From assembly GCA_946480685.1 (NCBI GenBank), contig CAMLLI010000029.1, positions 1 to 12,684 on the forward strand: a stretch of DNA of 12,684 nucleotides. The letters are read 5' to 3'. Below the pieces are notes generated by a model. It searched no databases. It was not told the origin of the DNA and was given only the letters and a program-made list of their open reading frames with translations. The DNA is from an uncultured Flammeovirgaceae bacterium. GTDB lineage: Bacteria > Bacteroidota > Bacteroidia > Cytophagales > Cyclobacteriaceae. This document shows positions 1 to 6,855 of this stretch, one piece after another. Every line of letters starts with the position of its first letter. Within the stretch, counting starts at the first letter, position 1. The translations under genes were made by a program, and so were the position numbers.

Positions 1-228
1 GGAGCATTAACCATCGTGTTGTCGGTTTACTTTATCATGCATGGTCAGGAGGTAAATTTCTTCACCACGTTGCTTCAACTGTTAGCGTGGGTGCTGGCAG
101 GTTGGATGATCTTGATTGCATTGAAACTAAGTAGCAGAATGGGACGATCTGTTTTTCATTTATTTTCGTACATTTGTGCGACAGAATTGATACCCTTTCT
201 GATTACACTTAAGGTATTGTACAATTAG
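1..228 (+). CDS. DUF4271 integral membrane protein, C-terminal part (5' end outside window)
   Basis: The reading frame is open from base 1 to a TAG at 226-228, so this is the 3' end of a longer gene. About 75 residues are visible. They form three very hydrophobic stretches: the first about 13 residues, a middle segment beginning FFTTLLQLLAWVLAG, and a last one ending CATELIPFLITLKVLYN. The final segment, with its C-(A/T)-x-E-(I/L)-x-P pattern, resembles the C-terminus of the DUF4271 family, a Bacteroidota membrane protein of unknown function often found beside hemD. A GTG at 16 could be read as a start, but the coding frame continues upstream of it. The hemD start follows within 23-47 bases, suggesting co-transcription. 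Function is unknown; the family call comes from remembered sequence similarity. Confidence 0.72.
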   Translation, partial: GALTIVLSVYFIMHGQEVNFFTTLLQLLAWVLAGWMILIALKLSSRMGRSVFHLFSYICATELIPFLITLKVLYN

Positions 229-251
229 CCTGAATTCGTCTACGTGTTGAT

Positions 252-1028
252 ATGAGTGAAATTGCTACTGACAGAATGCGCAAAGTGAAAAGCATTCTGG
301 TAACCCAAGAAGCTCCGGCAGATGCTAACTCTCCATACTTAAAGCTCGCTGAAAAATATAACCTGAAGATCGACTTCCGTCCGTTCATTCAGGTTGAGCC
401 AGTGCCAGTAAAGGAGTTCCGCAAGCAGAAGATTGATATACTCAATCACACCGCTATTATTTTTACAAGCCGCAATGCGGTTGATCATTTCTTTCACATC
501 TGTCAGGAACTGAAACTGGAGATGCCTCCGGAGATGAAGTATTTCTGTATCTCAGAGCAGACTTCCAATTACCTTCAGAAGTATATCGTTATACGTAAGC
601 GTAAAATTTTTACAGGTTTAAAAACCGCGCAGGATCTTCTTGAGATTCTGAAGAAACACAAGAACGAGAAATATCTTTTCCCTTGTTCGGATATTCGTAA
701 GAACGACATCCCTGATTTTCTCAGAGATGGCGGCTACAATTATACAGAGGCGATCATCTATCACACCGTTGCTGCAGATCTTTCAGATCTCAAGGAAGTG
801 TTCTATGATATACTCGCTTTCTTTAGTCCTTCCGGCATTAACTCGCTGTTCGTCAATTTCCCTGAGTTTAAGCAAAATAACACGCGCATTGCAGCGTTTG
901 GTCCTACAACGGCCAAGGCAGTCAGGGATGCAGGTCTCCTGCTCGACATCGAGGCCCCACTTCCCAACGCACCTTCTATGACGGGGGCTCTTGAGCTCTA
1001 TATTAAGAAGGCCAACGGCATTAAGTAG
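252..1028 (+). CDS. hemD: Uroporphyrinogen-III synthase
   Basis: HemD closes the linear tetrapyrrole hydroxymethylbilane while inverting ring D, giving uroporphyrinogen III for heme and siroheme synthesis in the cytoplasm. The protein is 258 residues, normal for the family. It shows the two-lobed HemD pattern: an N-terminal lobe with IFTSRNAVDHFF (about residues 71-82), a middle part with YFCISEQTSNYL, and a C-terminal lobe with FFSPSGINSLF and AAFGPTTAKAVRDAGL. The closing APLPNAPSMTGALELYI is typical of Bacteroidota HemD. Overall similarity is low in this family, but the ordered motifs make the call firm. The first ATG is at 252. A second in-frame ATG at 276 (MRKVKSILV) fits remembered homologues, which begin close to the KVKSIL motif, so the true protein may be 250 residues. 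It is probably co-transcribed with the DUF4271 gene just upstream. It is a stand-alone domain without a methyltransferase fusion. Confidence 0.9.
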   Translation: MSEIATDRMRKVKSILVTQEAPADANSPYLKLAEKYNLKIDFRPFIQVEPVPVKEFRKQKIDILNHTAIIFTSRNAVDHFFHICQELKLEMPPEMKYFCISEQTSNYLQKYIVIRKRKIFTGLKTAQDLLEILKKHKNEKYLFPCSDIRKNDIPDFLRDGGYNYTEAIIYHTVAADLSDLKEVFYDILAFFSPSGINSLFVNFPEFKQNNTRIAAFGPTTAKAVRDAGLLLDIEAPLPNAPSMTGALELYIKKANGIK

Positions 1029-1066
1029 AGAAATATTATCGACTGAACGGTTAGTACTCACGTGCT

Positions 1067-1097
1067 CAATTGTTTATATTCAGGTACAATTAATTGT
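1067..1097. promoter_or_regulatory. Inverted-repeat pair and 12-bp palindrome upstream of porP (possible operator)
   Basis: A perfect 12-bp palindrome, ACAATTAATTGT, lies at 1086-1097. A related half, CAATTGT, lies at 1067-1073, giving an inverted AATTGT...ACAATT pair spaced by 12 bases. It sits in the 208-base gap between hemD and the porP-type gene, 140 bases before the porP start. The symmetry suggests a dimeric regulator site, but AT-rich intergenic DNA yields such palindromes by chance. No G/C-rich terminator hairpin for hemD is visible in this gap. Confidence 0.25.
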
Positions 1098-1210
1098 GGC
1101 GTAACAGACACTGACTTGAGTAAATAACTGCTTCATTCATTGAATATTACAAAGTCACATTTTTTATTACACTTTAATTACATTTGTTGATAGTGTCGTA
1201 AAAAAGCGCT

Positions 1211-1229
1211 TACTTTAAATCTACTTTTT
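1211..1229 (+). promoter_or_regulatory. Weak candidate promoter -7 region for porP
   Basis: Two overlapping partial matches to the Bacteroidota -7 element TAnnTTTG are present: TACTTTAA at 1211-1218 and TACTTTTT at 1222-1229. A TTTG that could act as the -33 element is at 1183-1186. Its spacing to the first match (24 bases) is longer than usual, and the second match lies only 7 bases before the ATG at 1237. The porP gene probably has its own promoter in this 208-base gap, but which element is used cannot be decided by eye. Confidence 0.2.
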
Positions 1230-1236
1230 AACCTCG

Positions 1237-2187
1237 ATGCTGAAAAAGACTTTTTATACCCTCCTGTTGGCACTGACTGGATCAGGTGTTTTCGCTCAGC
1301 AAGATGCCCTGTTCACACAGTACATGTTCAACAACTTGTACATGACGCCTGCATATGCTGGTGTTGATGGAGTTACTCGCTTAACCGCGATTCACAGAAG
1401 TCAATGGTTGGGATACCAATCGAGCTTTGGTGATGGTGGCGCTCCGACAACGCAGATGGTGAGTTTTAACACGCCTATATATCGCCTGCGAAGTGGCTTC
1501 GGTGCGTATGTGATGAACGATAAACTCGGTCCGCAGAACAATCTTGAAGCGCAAGCCATGTATGCCTATCACTTAGGCATAAAGGAAACCAAACTGAGTA
1601 TTGGTATCAAAGCCGGGATATACTCTCAATCAGTAAATGGACAGTATTACCGATATATAGATGAAGGCGATCCGTTGATCACTACTGGTAAAGAATCACA
1701 GGTGAGGCCTGATTTAGGCTTAGGTATATTTTATAGGGCAGAGAAATATTATGCAGGTGTAGGATTCAATCACTTGCTGCGTTCTCAATTTGATTTTGGA
1801 GCTGATAGTGTAAGAGGAGCACTGGAGAATCATATCAATTTTACGGGAGGATATTTTTACGAAGTAAGCTTCGACCTGCGTGTACAGTTCAGTACAGCTG
1901 TTCGTACCGATTTAAATAAGACTCAACTGGATTTTGCAGGTATAGCATATTTAAAAGATACGATGTGGGGAGGTTTAGCGTTCAGACAAGGTGAAGCCGG
2001 AAGTTTGTTGTTAGGATATGCTTTGCTGAAGGATAAATCGTTGAAACTTGGAACCGCTGTTGACTTTATTATTAAGGACCGCGATGCCAAGGAAAATTTT
2101 TCACTTGAAGTTATGTTGAGCTATGATTTACCAGTGAATCCGGGCAGCGGTAAAAAAGTCGTTCGAACCCCTAGGTATAGACACTAA
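1237..2187 (+). CDS. porP: PorP/SprF family type IX secretion system outer-membrane protein
   Basis: PorP/SprF proteins are outer-membrane beta-barrel components of the type IX secretion system. PorP itself is needed for secretion in Porphyromonas, and SprF-type paralogues help surface localisation of partner adhesins in Flavobacterium. The 316-residue protein begins with a signal peptide (KK, then a hydrophobic core) with likely cleavage at GVFA-QQD after residue 20. Directly after comes the family signature: QQDALFTQYMFNNL, then MTPAYAG and a HRSQWLGY motif. The rest is alternating aromatic/glycine beta-strand sequence consistent with a barrel. Its position directly before gldK matches the porP-porK-porL-porM-porN order of Porphyromonas, favouring the core PorP over an accessory SprF paralogue. 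A 126-base gap separates it from gldK, so it may be a separate transcript or the first gene of the operon. The family call is firm; the exact paralogue is inferred from context. Confidence 0.92.
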   Translation: MLKKTFYTLLLALTGSGVFAQQDALFTQYMFNNLYMTPAYAGVDGVTRLTAIHRSQWLGYQSSFGDGGAPTTQMVSFNTPIYRLRSGFGAYVMNDKLGPQNNLEAQAMYAYHLGIKETKLSIGIKAGIYSQSVNGQYYRYIDEGDPLITTGKESQVRPDLGLGIFYRAEKYYAGVGFNHLLRSQFDFGADSVRGALENHINFTGGYFYEVSFDLRVQFSTAVRTDLNKTQLDFAGIAYLKDTMWGGLAFRQGEAGSLLLGYALLKDKSLKLGTAVDFIIKDRDAKENFSLEVMLSYDLPVNPGSGKKVVRTPRYRH

Positions 2188-2265
2188 GCGACATTTGATT
2201 TCAGTATTTTTAAGAATTTATGGAATTTGTATTTACTTTCTTCAAAAAATAAAGCGAATAAAAAT

Positions 2266-2273
2266 TAACTTTC
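2266..2273 (+). promoter_or_regulatory. Candidate Bacteroidota -7 promoter element for the gldK operon
   Basis: TAACTTTC matches seven of the eight positions of the Bacteroidota -7 consensus TAnnTTTG. It lies 40 bases before the gldK ATG, which would leave a 5' leader of roughly 35 bases. No clear TTTG -33 element occurs at the usual spacing; the nearest TTTG, at 2226-2229, is too far upstream. Transcription start mapping would settle it. Confidence 0.3.
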
Positions 2274-2313
2274 GTCCCCAAATTTTTTAGTGTAGACAAA
2301 CTGAGATAGCAGT

Positions 2314-3405
2314 ATGAATAAATCGGTTCTTTCAAAAGTAGTGTTAGTACTTTCGGGCGCAGTAGCCAGTGCTTGCGGCTTGCTGGGCTTAGGAGGTGGA
2401 AAAGGTGGCGGAAATGACCAGGGCGAACTGGTTGGTGTTCCAGGCCGCGAAGGTTGGGTAATGACTATTCCCTATGGAATGGTGCCAATTCCTGCAGGTA
2501 CTTTCCACATGGGTCAGGCAGATGAAGACCCTGCATCTACACAAATCAACTTCAACAAGCAGGTTACAATCGGTTCATTCTTCATGGATGACACAGAGAT
2601 AACCAACAATGAGTATCGTCAGTTCACAAACTTCTTCCTCGTTGATAACGGGACTATAGAAGGTTTTGAAACAGTTGATGCAGAAACATTCCGCCAGAAG
2701 TATTATCCGGATACTGCTTCATGGGTACGCGACTTTGCGCACCACATGGGAGATCCTATTCAGGATTACTATTACTGGCACCCAGGATACGATGACTATC
2801 CGGTTGTTGGTGTAAACTGGGATGCTGCTGTGTTCTTCGGAAAATGGAGAACAGCTTATCTCAACGACTACAGAAAAAGTGTTGGTGATTTCCAGATGCC
2901 AGCGTTCCGTCTGCCTTCAGAAGCAGAGTGGGAATATGCAGCACGCGGTGGTCGCGACATGGCGAAATATCCTTGGGGTAACCCGTACATCCGTAACTCA
3001 AAAGGTTGTATGCTGGCTAACTTCAAACCAGGTCGTGGTAACTTCTACGATGATGGGTTCGCATATACATCTCCTGTACAGGCTTACTTCCCTAACGACT
3101 ACGGTCTGTATGATATGGCGGGTAACGTATCAGAGTGGTGTCTCGATGATTTCAACCCTGCATCAGTTCCTACTGTTTGGGATTTGAACCCTCAGTATAT
3201 AGATCCTAGAACTAACCCTGAAGGATCACAATACAATCCTAAAGTTCCTCCGAAGAAAGTAGTACGCGGTGGTTCATGGAAAGATGTTGCTTACTACCTC
3301 GAAACAGGAACACGTACGTACGAATTCAAAGACTCTACACGAGCTTACATAGGTTTCAGATGTGCTATGACTCACCTTGGTCGCTCGTCAGGTCAGGAAT
3401 TTTAA
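2314..3405 (+). CDS. gldK: GldK/PorK gliding and type IX secretion lipoprotein (SUMF1-like fold)
   Basis: GldK is the outer-membrane lipoprotein that, with GldN, forms the periplasmic ring of the type IX secretion and gliding machine. The 363-residue protein starts with a lipoprotein signal ending in AVASAC, with Cys21 as the likely lipid site, then a Gly-rich linker. From about residue 57 it has the formylglycine-generating enzyme (FGE/SUMF1) fold: PIPAGTFHMG (58-67), MDDTEITNNEYRQF (91-104), LPSEAEWEYAARGG (200-213), YDMAGNVSEW (266-275), VRGGSW (317-322) and GFRC (347-350). The two copper-binding cysteines of true FGE, expected just after GGSW, are absent, so a structural role is expected, as known for this family. 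No acidic surface-export signal follows Cys21, in keeping with a periplasm-facing protein. It ends in tandem TAA TAA stops. It leads the gldKLMN cluster, 61 bases before gldL. Confidence 0.96.
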   Translation: MNKSVLSKVVLVLSGAVASACGLLGLGGGKGGGNDQGELVGVPGREGWVMTIPYGMVPIPAGTFHMGQADEDPASTQINFNKQVTIGSFFMDDTEITNNEYRQFTNFFLVDNGTIEGFETVDAETFRQKYYPDTASWVRDFAHHMGDPIQDYYYWHPGYDDYPVVGVNWDAAVFFGKWRTAYLNDYRKSVGDFQMPAFRLPSEAEWEYAARGGRDMAKYPWGNPYIRNSKGCMLANFKPGRGNFYDDGFAYTSPVQAYFPNDYGLYDMAGNVSEWCLDDFNPASVPTVWDLNPQYIDPRTNPEGSQYNPKVPPKKVVRGGSWKDVAYYLETGTRTYEFKDSTRAYIGFRCAMTHLGRSSGQEF

Positions 3406-3466
3406 TAAAAGAAACTCTATCTATCTTTAATAATATCAAAAGGCAAAAACTTAAACCATTACTAAA

Positions 3467-4285
3467 ATGAGCAAGAAAAAAGGCGGATTTACCGAGCTTC
3501 TCTACAAAACCATAATGCCTAAAATATACGGTATAGGTGCAGCAGTAGTAATTATCGGTGCGTTATTCAAGATCCTTCACTTAACAGGTGCTGACCAAAT
3601 GCTGATGATAGGTCTTACTACAGAAGCTGTCATCTTCTTTCTTAGTGCTTTCGAGCCGCCTCACCAAGAACCAGATTGGTCAAAAGTATATCCTGAACTT
3701 TCAGAAGACTACGAAGCTCCAGCAGCTCCTACAAGAATATCAAACAAACCAACAGCATCTTTAACTCAACAATTAGATGCTTCTTTGGAAAAGGCTAAGA
3801 TTGGTCCTGAACTTTTAGATAGCCTTGGCAAAGGTTTAACTAACCTTGCTGAGTCAGCTAAGAAAATGTCAAACCTTTCTGATGCAGCAGTTGCTACAAA
3901 CGACTATGCTAACAACGTGAAAAAAGCTTCAACTCAATTATTGGAGATGAACAAGTCTTACGATGTAGCTATCAAAGCTGTATCAAGCATGTCAGAAGCT
4001 TCAAAAGATGCTGGAGAGTATCACTCACAAGTACAGAAAGTAACGAAGAATCTTTCTGCACTGAACACAGTATACGAAATGGAATTGAAGGATGCTGATA
4101 GCCACGTTAAGAACATGAACAAGTTCTACGAAAGTCTGACAGGTGCTATGAACGGACTTTCTAAAGTTGGTGACAACACAGCTAAATTCACCAGCGAACT
4201 TGGTAAGCTTACCGATAACTTGACTGCCCTGAATACTGTTTACGGCAGCATGCTAACAGCCATGAAAGGTGGCGGTAAAGCATAA
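3467..4285 (+). CDS. gldL: GldL/PorL inner-membrane motor protein
   Basis: GldL surrounds a GldM dimer in the inner membrane as the stator-like part of the proton-driven motor that powers type IX secretion and gliding. The 272-residue protein has two transmembrane helices (about 20-37 and 44-62) joined by a short loop, ending in LSAFEPP, then a long cytoplasmic tail. Polar residues Tyr21, Lys35, His38 and Glu53 match, by alignment from memory, Tyr13, Lys27, His30 and Glu49 of Flavobacterium johnsoniae GldL, which have been discussed in proton coupling. The loop between the helices appears about four residues shorter here. The tail (about 100-272) is predicted helical and contains a tandem duplication with an N-x-x-Y motif recurring at 162-165, 200-203, 218-221 and 256-259. 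The stop is doubled (TAA TGA). gldM starts 41 bases downstream. Confidence 0.96.
   Translation: MSKKKGGFTELLYKTIMPKIYGIGAAVVIIGALFKILHLTGADQMLMIGLTTEAVIFFLSAFEPPHQEPDWSKVYPELSEDYEAPAAPTRISNKPTASLTQQLDASLEKAKIGPELLDSLGKGLTNLAESAKKMSNLSDAAVATNDYANNVKKASTQLLEMNKSYDVAIKAVSSMSEASKDAGEYHSQVQKVTKNLSALNTVYEMELKDADSHVKNMNKFYESLTGAMNGLSKVGDNTAKFTSELGKLTDNLTALNTVYGSMLTAMKGGGKA
3938..4255 (+). repeat. Tandem 56-residue-period repeat in the GldL cytoplasmic tail
   Basis: Residues 158-207 and 214-263 of GldL align without gaps at an offset of 56 residues, with 18 of 50 positions identical. Shared anchors are MNKxY near the start and NLxALNTVY near the end of each unit (NLSALNTVY at 195-203, NLTALNTVY at 251-259). 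The repeat is visible at protein level only; the DNA copies have diverged. It suggests two similar helical hairpins or coiled-coil segments on the cytoplasmic face of the motor. Confidence 0.7.
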
Positions 4286-4326
4286 TGATTGAAGGTTTCT
4301 ATCGTTAAATATTAAAACAACCAACA

Positions 4327-5913
4327 ATGGCAGGCGGAAAAGAAACCCCCAGGCAGAAGATGATCGGTATGATGTACTTGGTACTTACCGCACTTCTGGC
4401 GCTGCAGGTTAGTAATGCAGTTTTGGAGAAATTCGCTATTATAAACGGAACACTTGAAGGGCTGATTCATGAGAGCAGTGCAAAAAACAATGCTCATCTT
4501 AGTCAAATCGTGAAGGATGCCGGTACTAGTGATAAACAAAATGTAAAGGAAGCTGTAGCGAATGCTCAGAAAGTAAGACAGCTTACTGAAGATATGGTGA
4601 AGTATGTTGAGGGCGTTAAAAACGAAATGAAGAAGAAAGCGGGCTCACCAGAGATAGACGAGAAGTTTATCAACAACCATAGCTCTGAAGTAGCTACCAT
4701 GATGATGGATAAGAAAACAGGTGTGGGAACGGATTTTGTGAAGCGCCTGAATGAGTATACAAAGCAACTCGAAACATTAAGCGGTAAGAAATTCGCCACG
4801 CTGGCAAAGACTCCGAAGGATATACCTGCTTTCGCTAATGATGAAAAACATGCTAACAAGGACTTCTTGACGTTTACGTTCGAGAATACACCTCCGGTAG
4901 CAGCATATGCGTCAGTAACTCAGATACAAACTGAGATCCTTGAGTACGAAGCGCTTGCATTGGATGAGCTTTCCAAGAAGGCAAACGTAGGACAGGTTAA
5001 ATTCGATAAGCTTGTGCCGATGGTATTGCCTAAGTCAAGTATCGTAGCAGCTGGTGCTGAATATACTGCCGATATGTTTATATCTGCTTCAGCATCTGGT
5101 CTTGTTCCTGAAATGTTCTACAACGGATCTAAGCTTCAGGTAGTAGACGAAGGTGGTATTAAAATGGGTAAAGTAAAATTCACAGCGAAAGGTGGAAGCT
5201 ACGATCCTCAAGGTTATTCAAAACAATCTTTCAAAGCGAAAATTGTAATTGATGGCCAGCCTTACGAGCAAGAGATCCAGTATATGGTTGCTCAGCCTGT
5301 AATTCGTGTAACAACCGGTAATGCTCCTACACTTTATATGAACTGCGGTAACACCGTAAACATTGAAGTGCCGGCATTGGGAACAAACTATAACCCTTCA
5401 TTCTCTGCAGGTGGTGCAGCTGAGATCATCAAAGGTGATAAACCAGGTAAAGTAACCATCATTCCGAAGCAAAGAAAAATCACAGTGGCTGTTAGCAACG
5501 GTGGTGCAGCTATCGGTAACCAGGCGTTTGATGTGAAGAATGTTCCAGATCCTAAGTTTATAGCGTATGTTGGAAACAACCCTGTTGATTTGAGACAAGG
5601 TATCCGCGCTAACCAATTAGGTAATCTTAGAATTGTTGCTGAGGCTGAGACTAACTTCAAAGAAGAAGTGCCGAAAGATGCGCGCTACAGAATTAAACGT
5701 GCTGAGATTATCCTCGGTCGTGGAACTGCAGGTGTGCAGCGCTTGAATGCTACAAACGAAAACCCTGACTTACGTTCCTGGATCAGCCAGGCTCGTCCGG
5801 GCGATCGTATTGTGATCGATATCAAAGATGTGATTCGCAGAACATATAAGGATGACGAAGAAAAAGTTACTCCTAAAGGTTCAAGCGGTATCATTATGAT
5901 TCCTGTGAATTAA
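4327..5913 (+). CDS. gldM: GldM/PorM motor shaft protein
   Basis: GldM is the dimeric rotor/shaft. Its single N-terminal helix sits inside the GldL ring and its periplasmic domains reach the GldK/GldN ring, passing motor torque to the outer membrane. The 528-residue protein has the typical start MAGGKETPRQKMIGMMYLVL, with the hydrophobic helix at about 12-31. Arg9 matches the conserved basic residue thought to interact with the GldL glutamate. An all-helical periplasmic domain follows (about 36-220), then beta-rich Ig-like domains (about 225-320, 320-405 and 410-528); boundaries are estimated from the known GldM/PorM architecture. The C-terminal domain contains YRIKRAEIILGRG and RPGDRIVIDI, and ends GSSGIIMIPVN. 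Length is normal for the family. gldN begins only 9 bases after the stop, so the two are probably co-translated from one mRNA. Confidence 0.97.
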   Translation: MAGGKETPRQKMIGMMYLVLTALLALQVSNAVLEKFAIINGTLEGLIHESSAKNNAHLSQIVKDAGTSDKQNVKEAVANAQKVRQLTEDMVKYVEGVKNEMKKKAGSPEIDEKFINNHSSEVATMMMDKKTGVGTDFVKRLNEYTKQLETLSGKKFATLAKTPKDIPAFANDEKHANKDFLTFTFENTPPVAAYASVTQIQTEILEYEALALDELSKKANVGQVKFDKLVPMVLPKSSIVAAGAEYTADMFISASASGLVPEMFYNGSKLQVVDEGGIKMGKVKFTAKGGSYDPQGYSKQSFKAKIVIDGQPYEQEIQYMVAQPVIRVTTGNAPTLYMNCGNTVNIEVPALGTNYNPSFSAGGAAEIIKGDKPGKVTIIPKQRKITVAVSNGGAAIGNQAFDVKNVPDPKFIAYVGNNPVDLRQGIRANQLGNLRIVAEAETNFKEEVPKDARYRIKRAEIILGRGTAGVQRLNATNENPDLRSWISQARPGDRIVIDIKDVIRRTYKDDEEKVTPKGSSGIIMIPVN

Positions 5914-5922
5914 AAAATTGTT

Positions 5923-6837
5923 ATGAAGAAGATAGTATTTTTTGCAGCACTTTCTGCCGTCTGTTTTGTGGCGCAAGCACAAGAGGTCCAGGACCTGGAA
6001 GTTCAGTATAACCCGAACTCCCTTAATCCTATACCTTTATATGAGCAGCACTATAAGGTGCGCGTATGGAGAAGCTTAGATCTGAAAGAAAAGCAGAACA
6101 AGGGCTTCTTCGCCAAGAACGGAGAGTTGAGCAGACTGATCTCTGACGCTGTGAAGTCAGGCGAAGTCACAGATATATATGCATCTGACTCGTTGACAAC
6201 TAAAATTTCCAAAGAAGATTTCTTGGGACGTTTGGTTGCAGAGCAGGCTCAACAGTACGATCCATGGGAACCAGGTCGTGATTTTTATACGGATGATCTT
6301 GTATCATACAACGGTAAAAATTACAGAGCCCTTCGTGATAACAAGGGTGTAACACCAGGTGCCGAAAACTCAGACGAAGACTGGTCTGCAACTTCACAAG
6401 GTAGCGGTATCGAATATCAGGTTGCTGATATGAGTACAGTTCACATGGTGGAGGATATTATCTTCGATAGAAGAAGATCAAGATTATACTATGACATCCA
6501 GGCAGTAGAGATCATCATTCCAGGTGCTAAAACAAACACAGGTATAGATGTATCTTTAGGTTGGTTCAAGTATAAAGATCTTGAGAAGCTTTTCAGAAAC
6601 AACATTCCGAAGGCCGTTTGGTTTAACTGGCAAAACACTGCTCAGAATAAAAACTTTGCAGATGCATTCTTGCTGAGATTATTCCATGGTTCGATTTATA
6701 AAGTGCAGAACCCGGATGACGAAACGATCGATGATACGTATCGTGCAAACGGAAGACCATATCGCGAAGGTGTTTGGGCGCGCGAGTGGACGGAAATGAT
6801 GCTCATGGAAAAAGAGCACAATCTCTGGGAGTTTTAA
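5923..6837 (+). CDS. gldN: GldN/PorN type IX secretion ring protein with embedded CBM5/12-like module
   Basis: GldN binds the GldK lipoprotein and forms the periplasmic ring at the outer membrane that contacts the distal end of GldM. The 304-residue protein has a signal peptide (KK, hydrophobic core, cleavage near VAQA-QEV, residue 19). An N-terminal family part covers about 20-105. The conserved C-terminal part (about 164-304) includes IIFDRRRSRLYYDIQAVEII, an IPKAVWFNWQNTAQ segment and the terminal EKEHNLWEF, close to the HNLWE(F/Y) ending of other GldN proteins. Between them, about 113-156 has W115, FYTDDLVSYNGKNYRAL (121-137), GVTPG (142-146) and DW (153-154). This is the pattern of CBM5/12 carbohydrate-binding modules, followed by a QGSG linker. 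I recall no such module in Flavobacterium GldN, where a charged segment lies at this place. It is the last gene of the operon, followed by a terminator. Confidence 0.95.
   Translation: MKKIVFFAALSAVCFVAQAQEVQDLEVQYNPNSLNPIPLYEQHYKVRVWRSLDLKEKQNKGFFAKNGELSRLISDAVKSGEVTDIYASDSLTTKISKEDFLGRLVAEQAQQYDPWEPGRDFYTDDLVSYNGKNYRALRDNKGVTPGAENSDEDWSATSQGSGIEYQVADMSTVHMVEDIIFDRRRSRLYYDIQAVEIIIPGAKTNTGIDVSLGWFKYKDLEKLFRNNIPKAVWFNWQNTAQNKNFADAFLLRLFHGSIYKVQNPDDETIDDTYRANGRPYREGVWAREWTEMMLMEKEHNLWEF
6259..6390 (+). other. CBM5/12-like (ChiA1 / phage tail-fibre type) domain inside gldN
   Basis: Residues 113-156 of GldN follow the CBM5/12 consensus W-x-x-x-x-x-Y-x-x-x-D-x-V-x-Y-x-G-x-x-Y-x-A ... P ... W. Visible matches are W115, Y122, D125, V127, Y129, N130-G131-K132, Y134, A136, P145 and W154. 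The exposed tryptophan that Bacillus ChiA1 uses to bind chitin (in its GWEPSN loop) appears replaced by Val/Thr in GVTPG. Chitin binding is therefore not assured, and a phage-tail-like or structural variant is possible. Assignment is by pattern recognition only. Confidence 0.6.
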
Positions 6838-6855
6838 TTTTGCTTTTGATATTTG

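Noticed and set aside
1135..1145. ATTCATTGAAT inverted repeat before porP
   Set aside because: Only 5-bp arms in AT-rich DNA, no T-run and no partner site; not distinguishable from chance.
2314..3405. Reading the FGE-sulfatase domain as a true formylglycine-generating enzyme or sulfatase maturation gene
   Set aside because: Copper-site cysteines are absent, there is a lipoprotein signal, and the neighbours are gldL, gldM and gldN, so it is GldK.
3422..3429. TATCTTTA, a 7/8 match to the Bacteroidota -7 element, in the gldK-gldL gap as a possible internal promoter
   Set aside because: The gap is very AT-rich, the upstream element would be TTTT rather than TTTG, and such matches are expected by chance; not strong enough to list as a feature.
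4566..4859. 97-codon antisense frame inside gldM
   Set aside because: Shadow of the gldM helical domain; hydrophobic look comes from complementing Lys/Glu/Ala codons. No start context or similarity.
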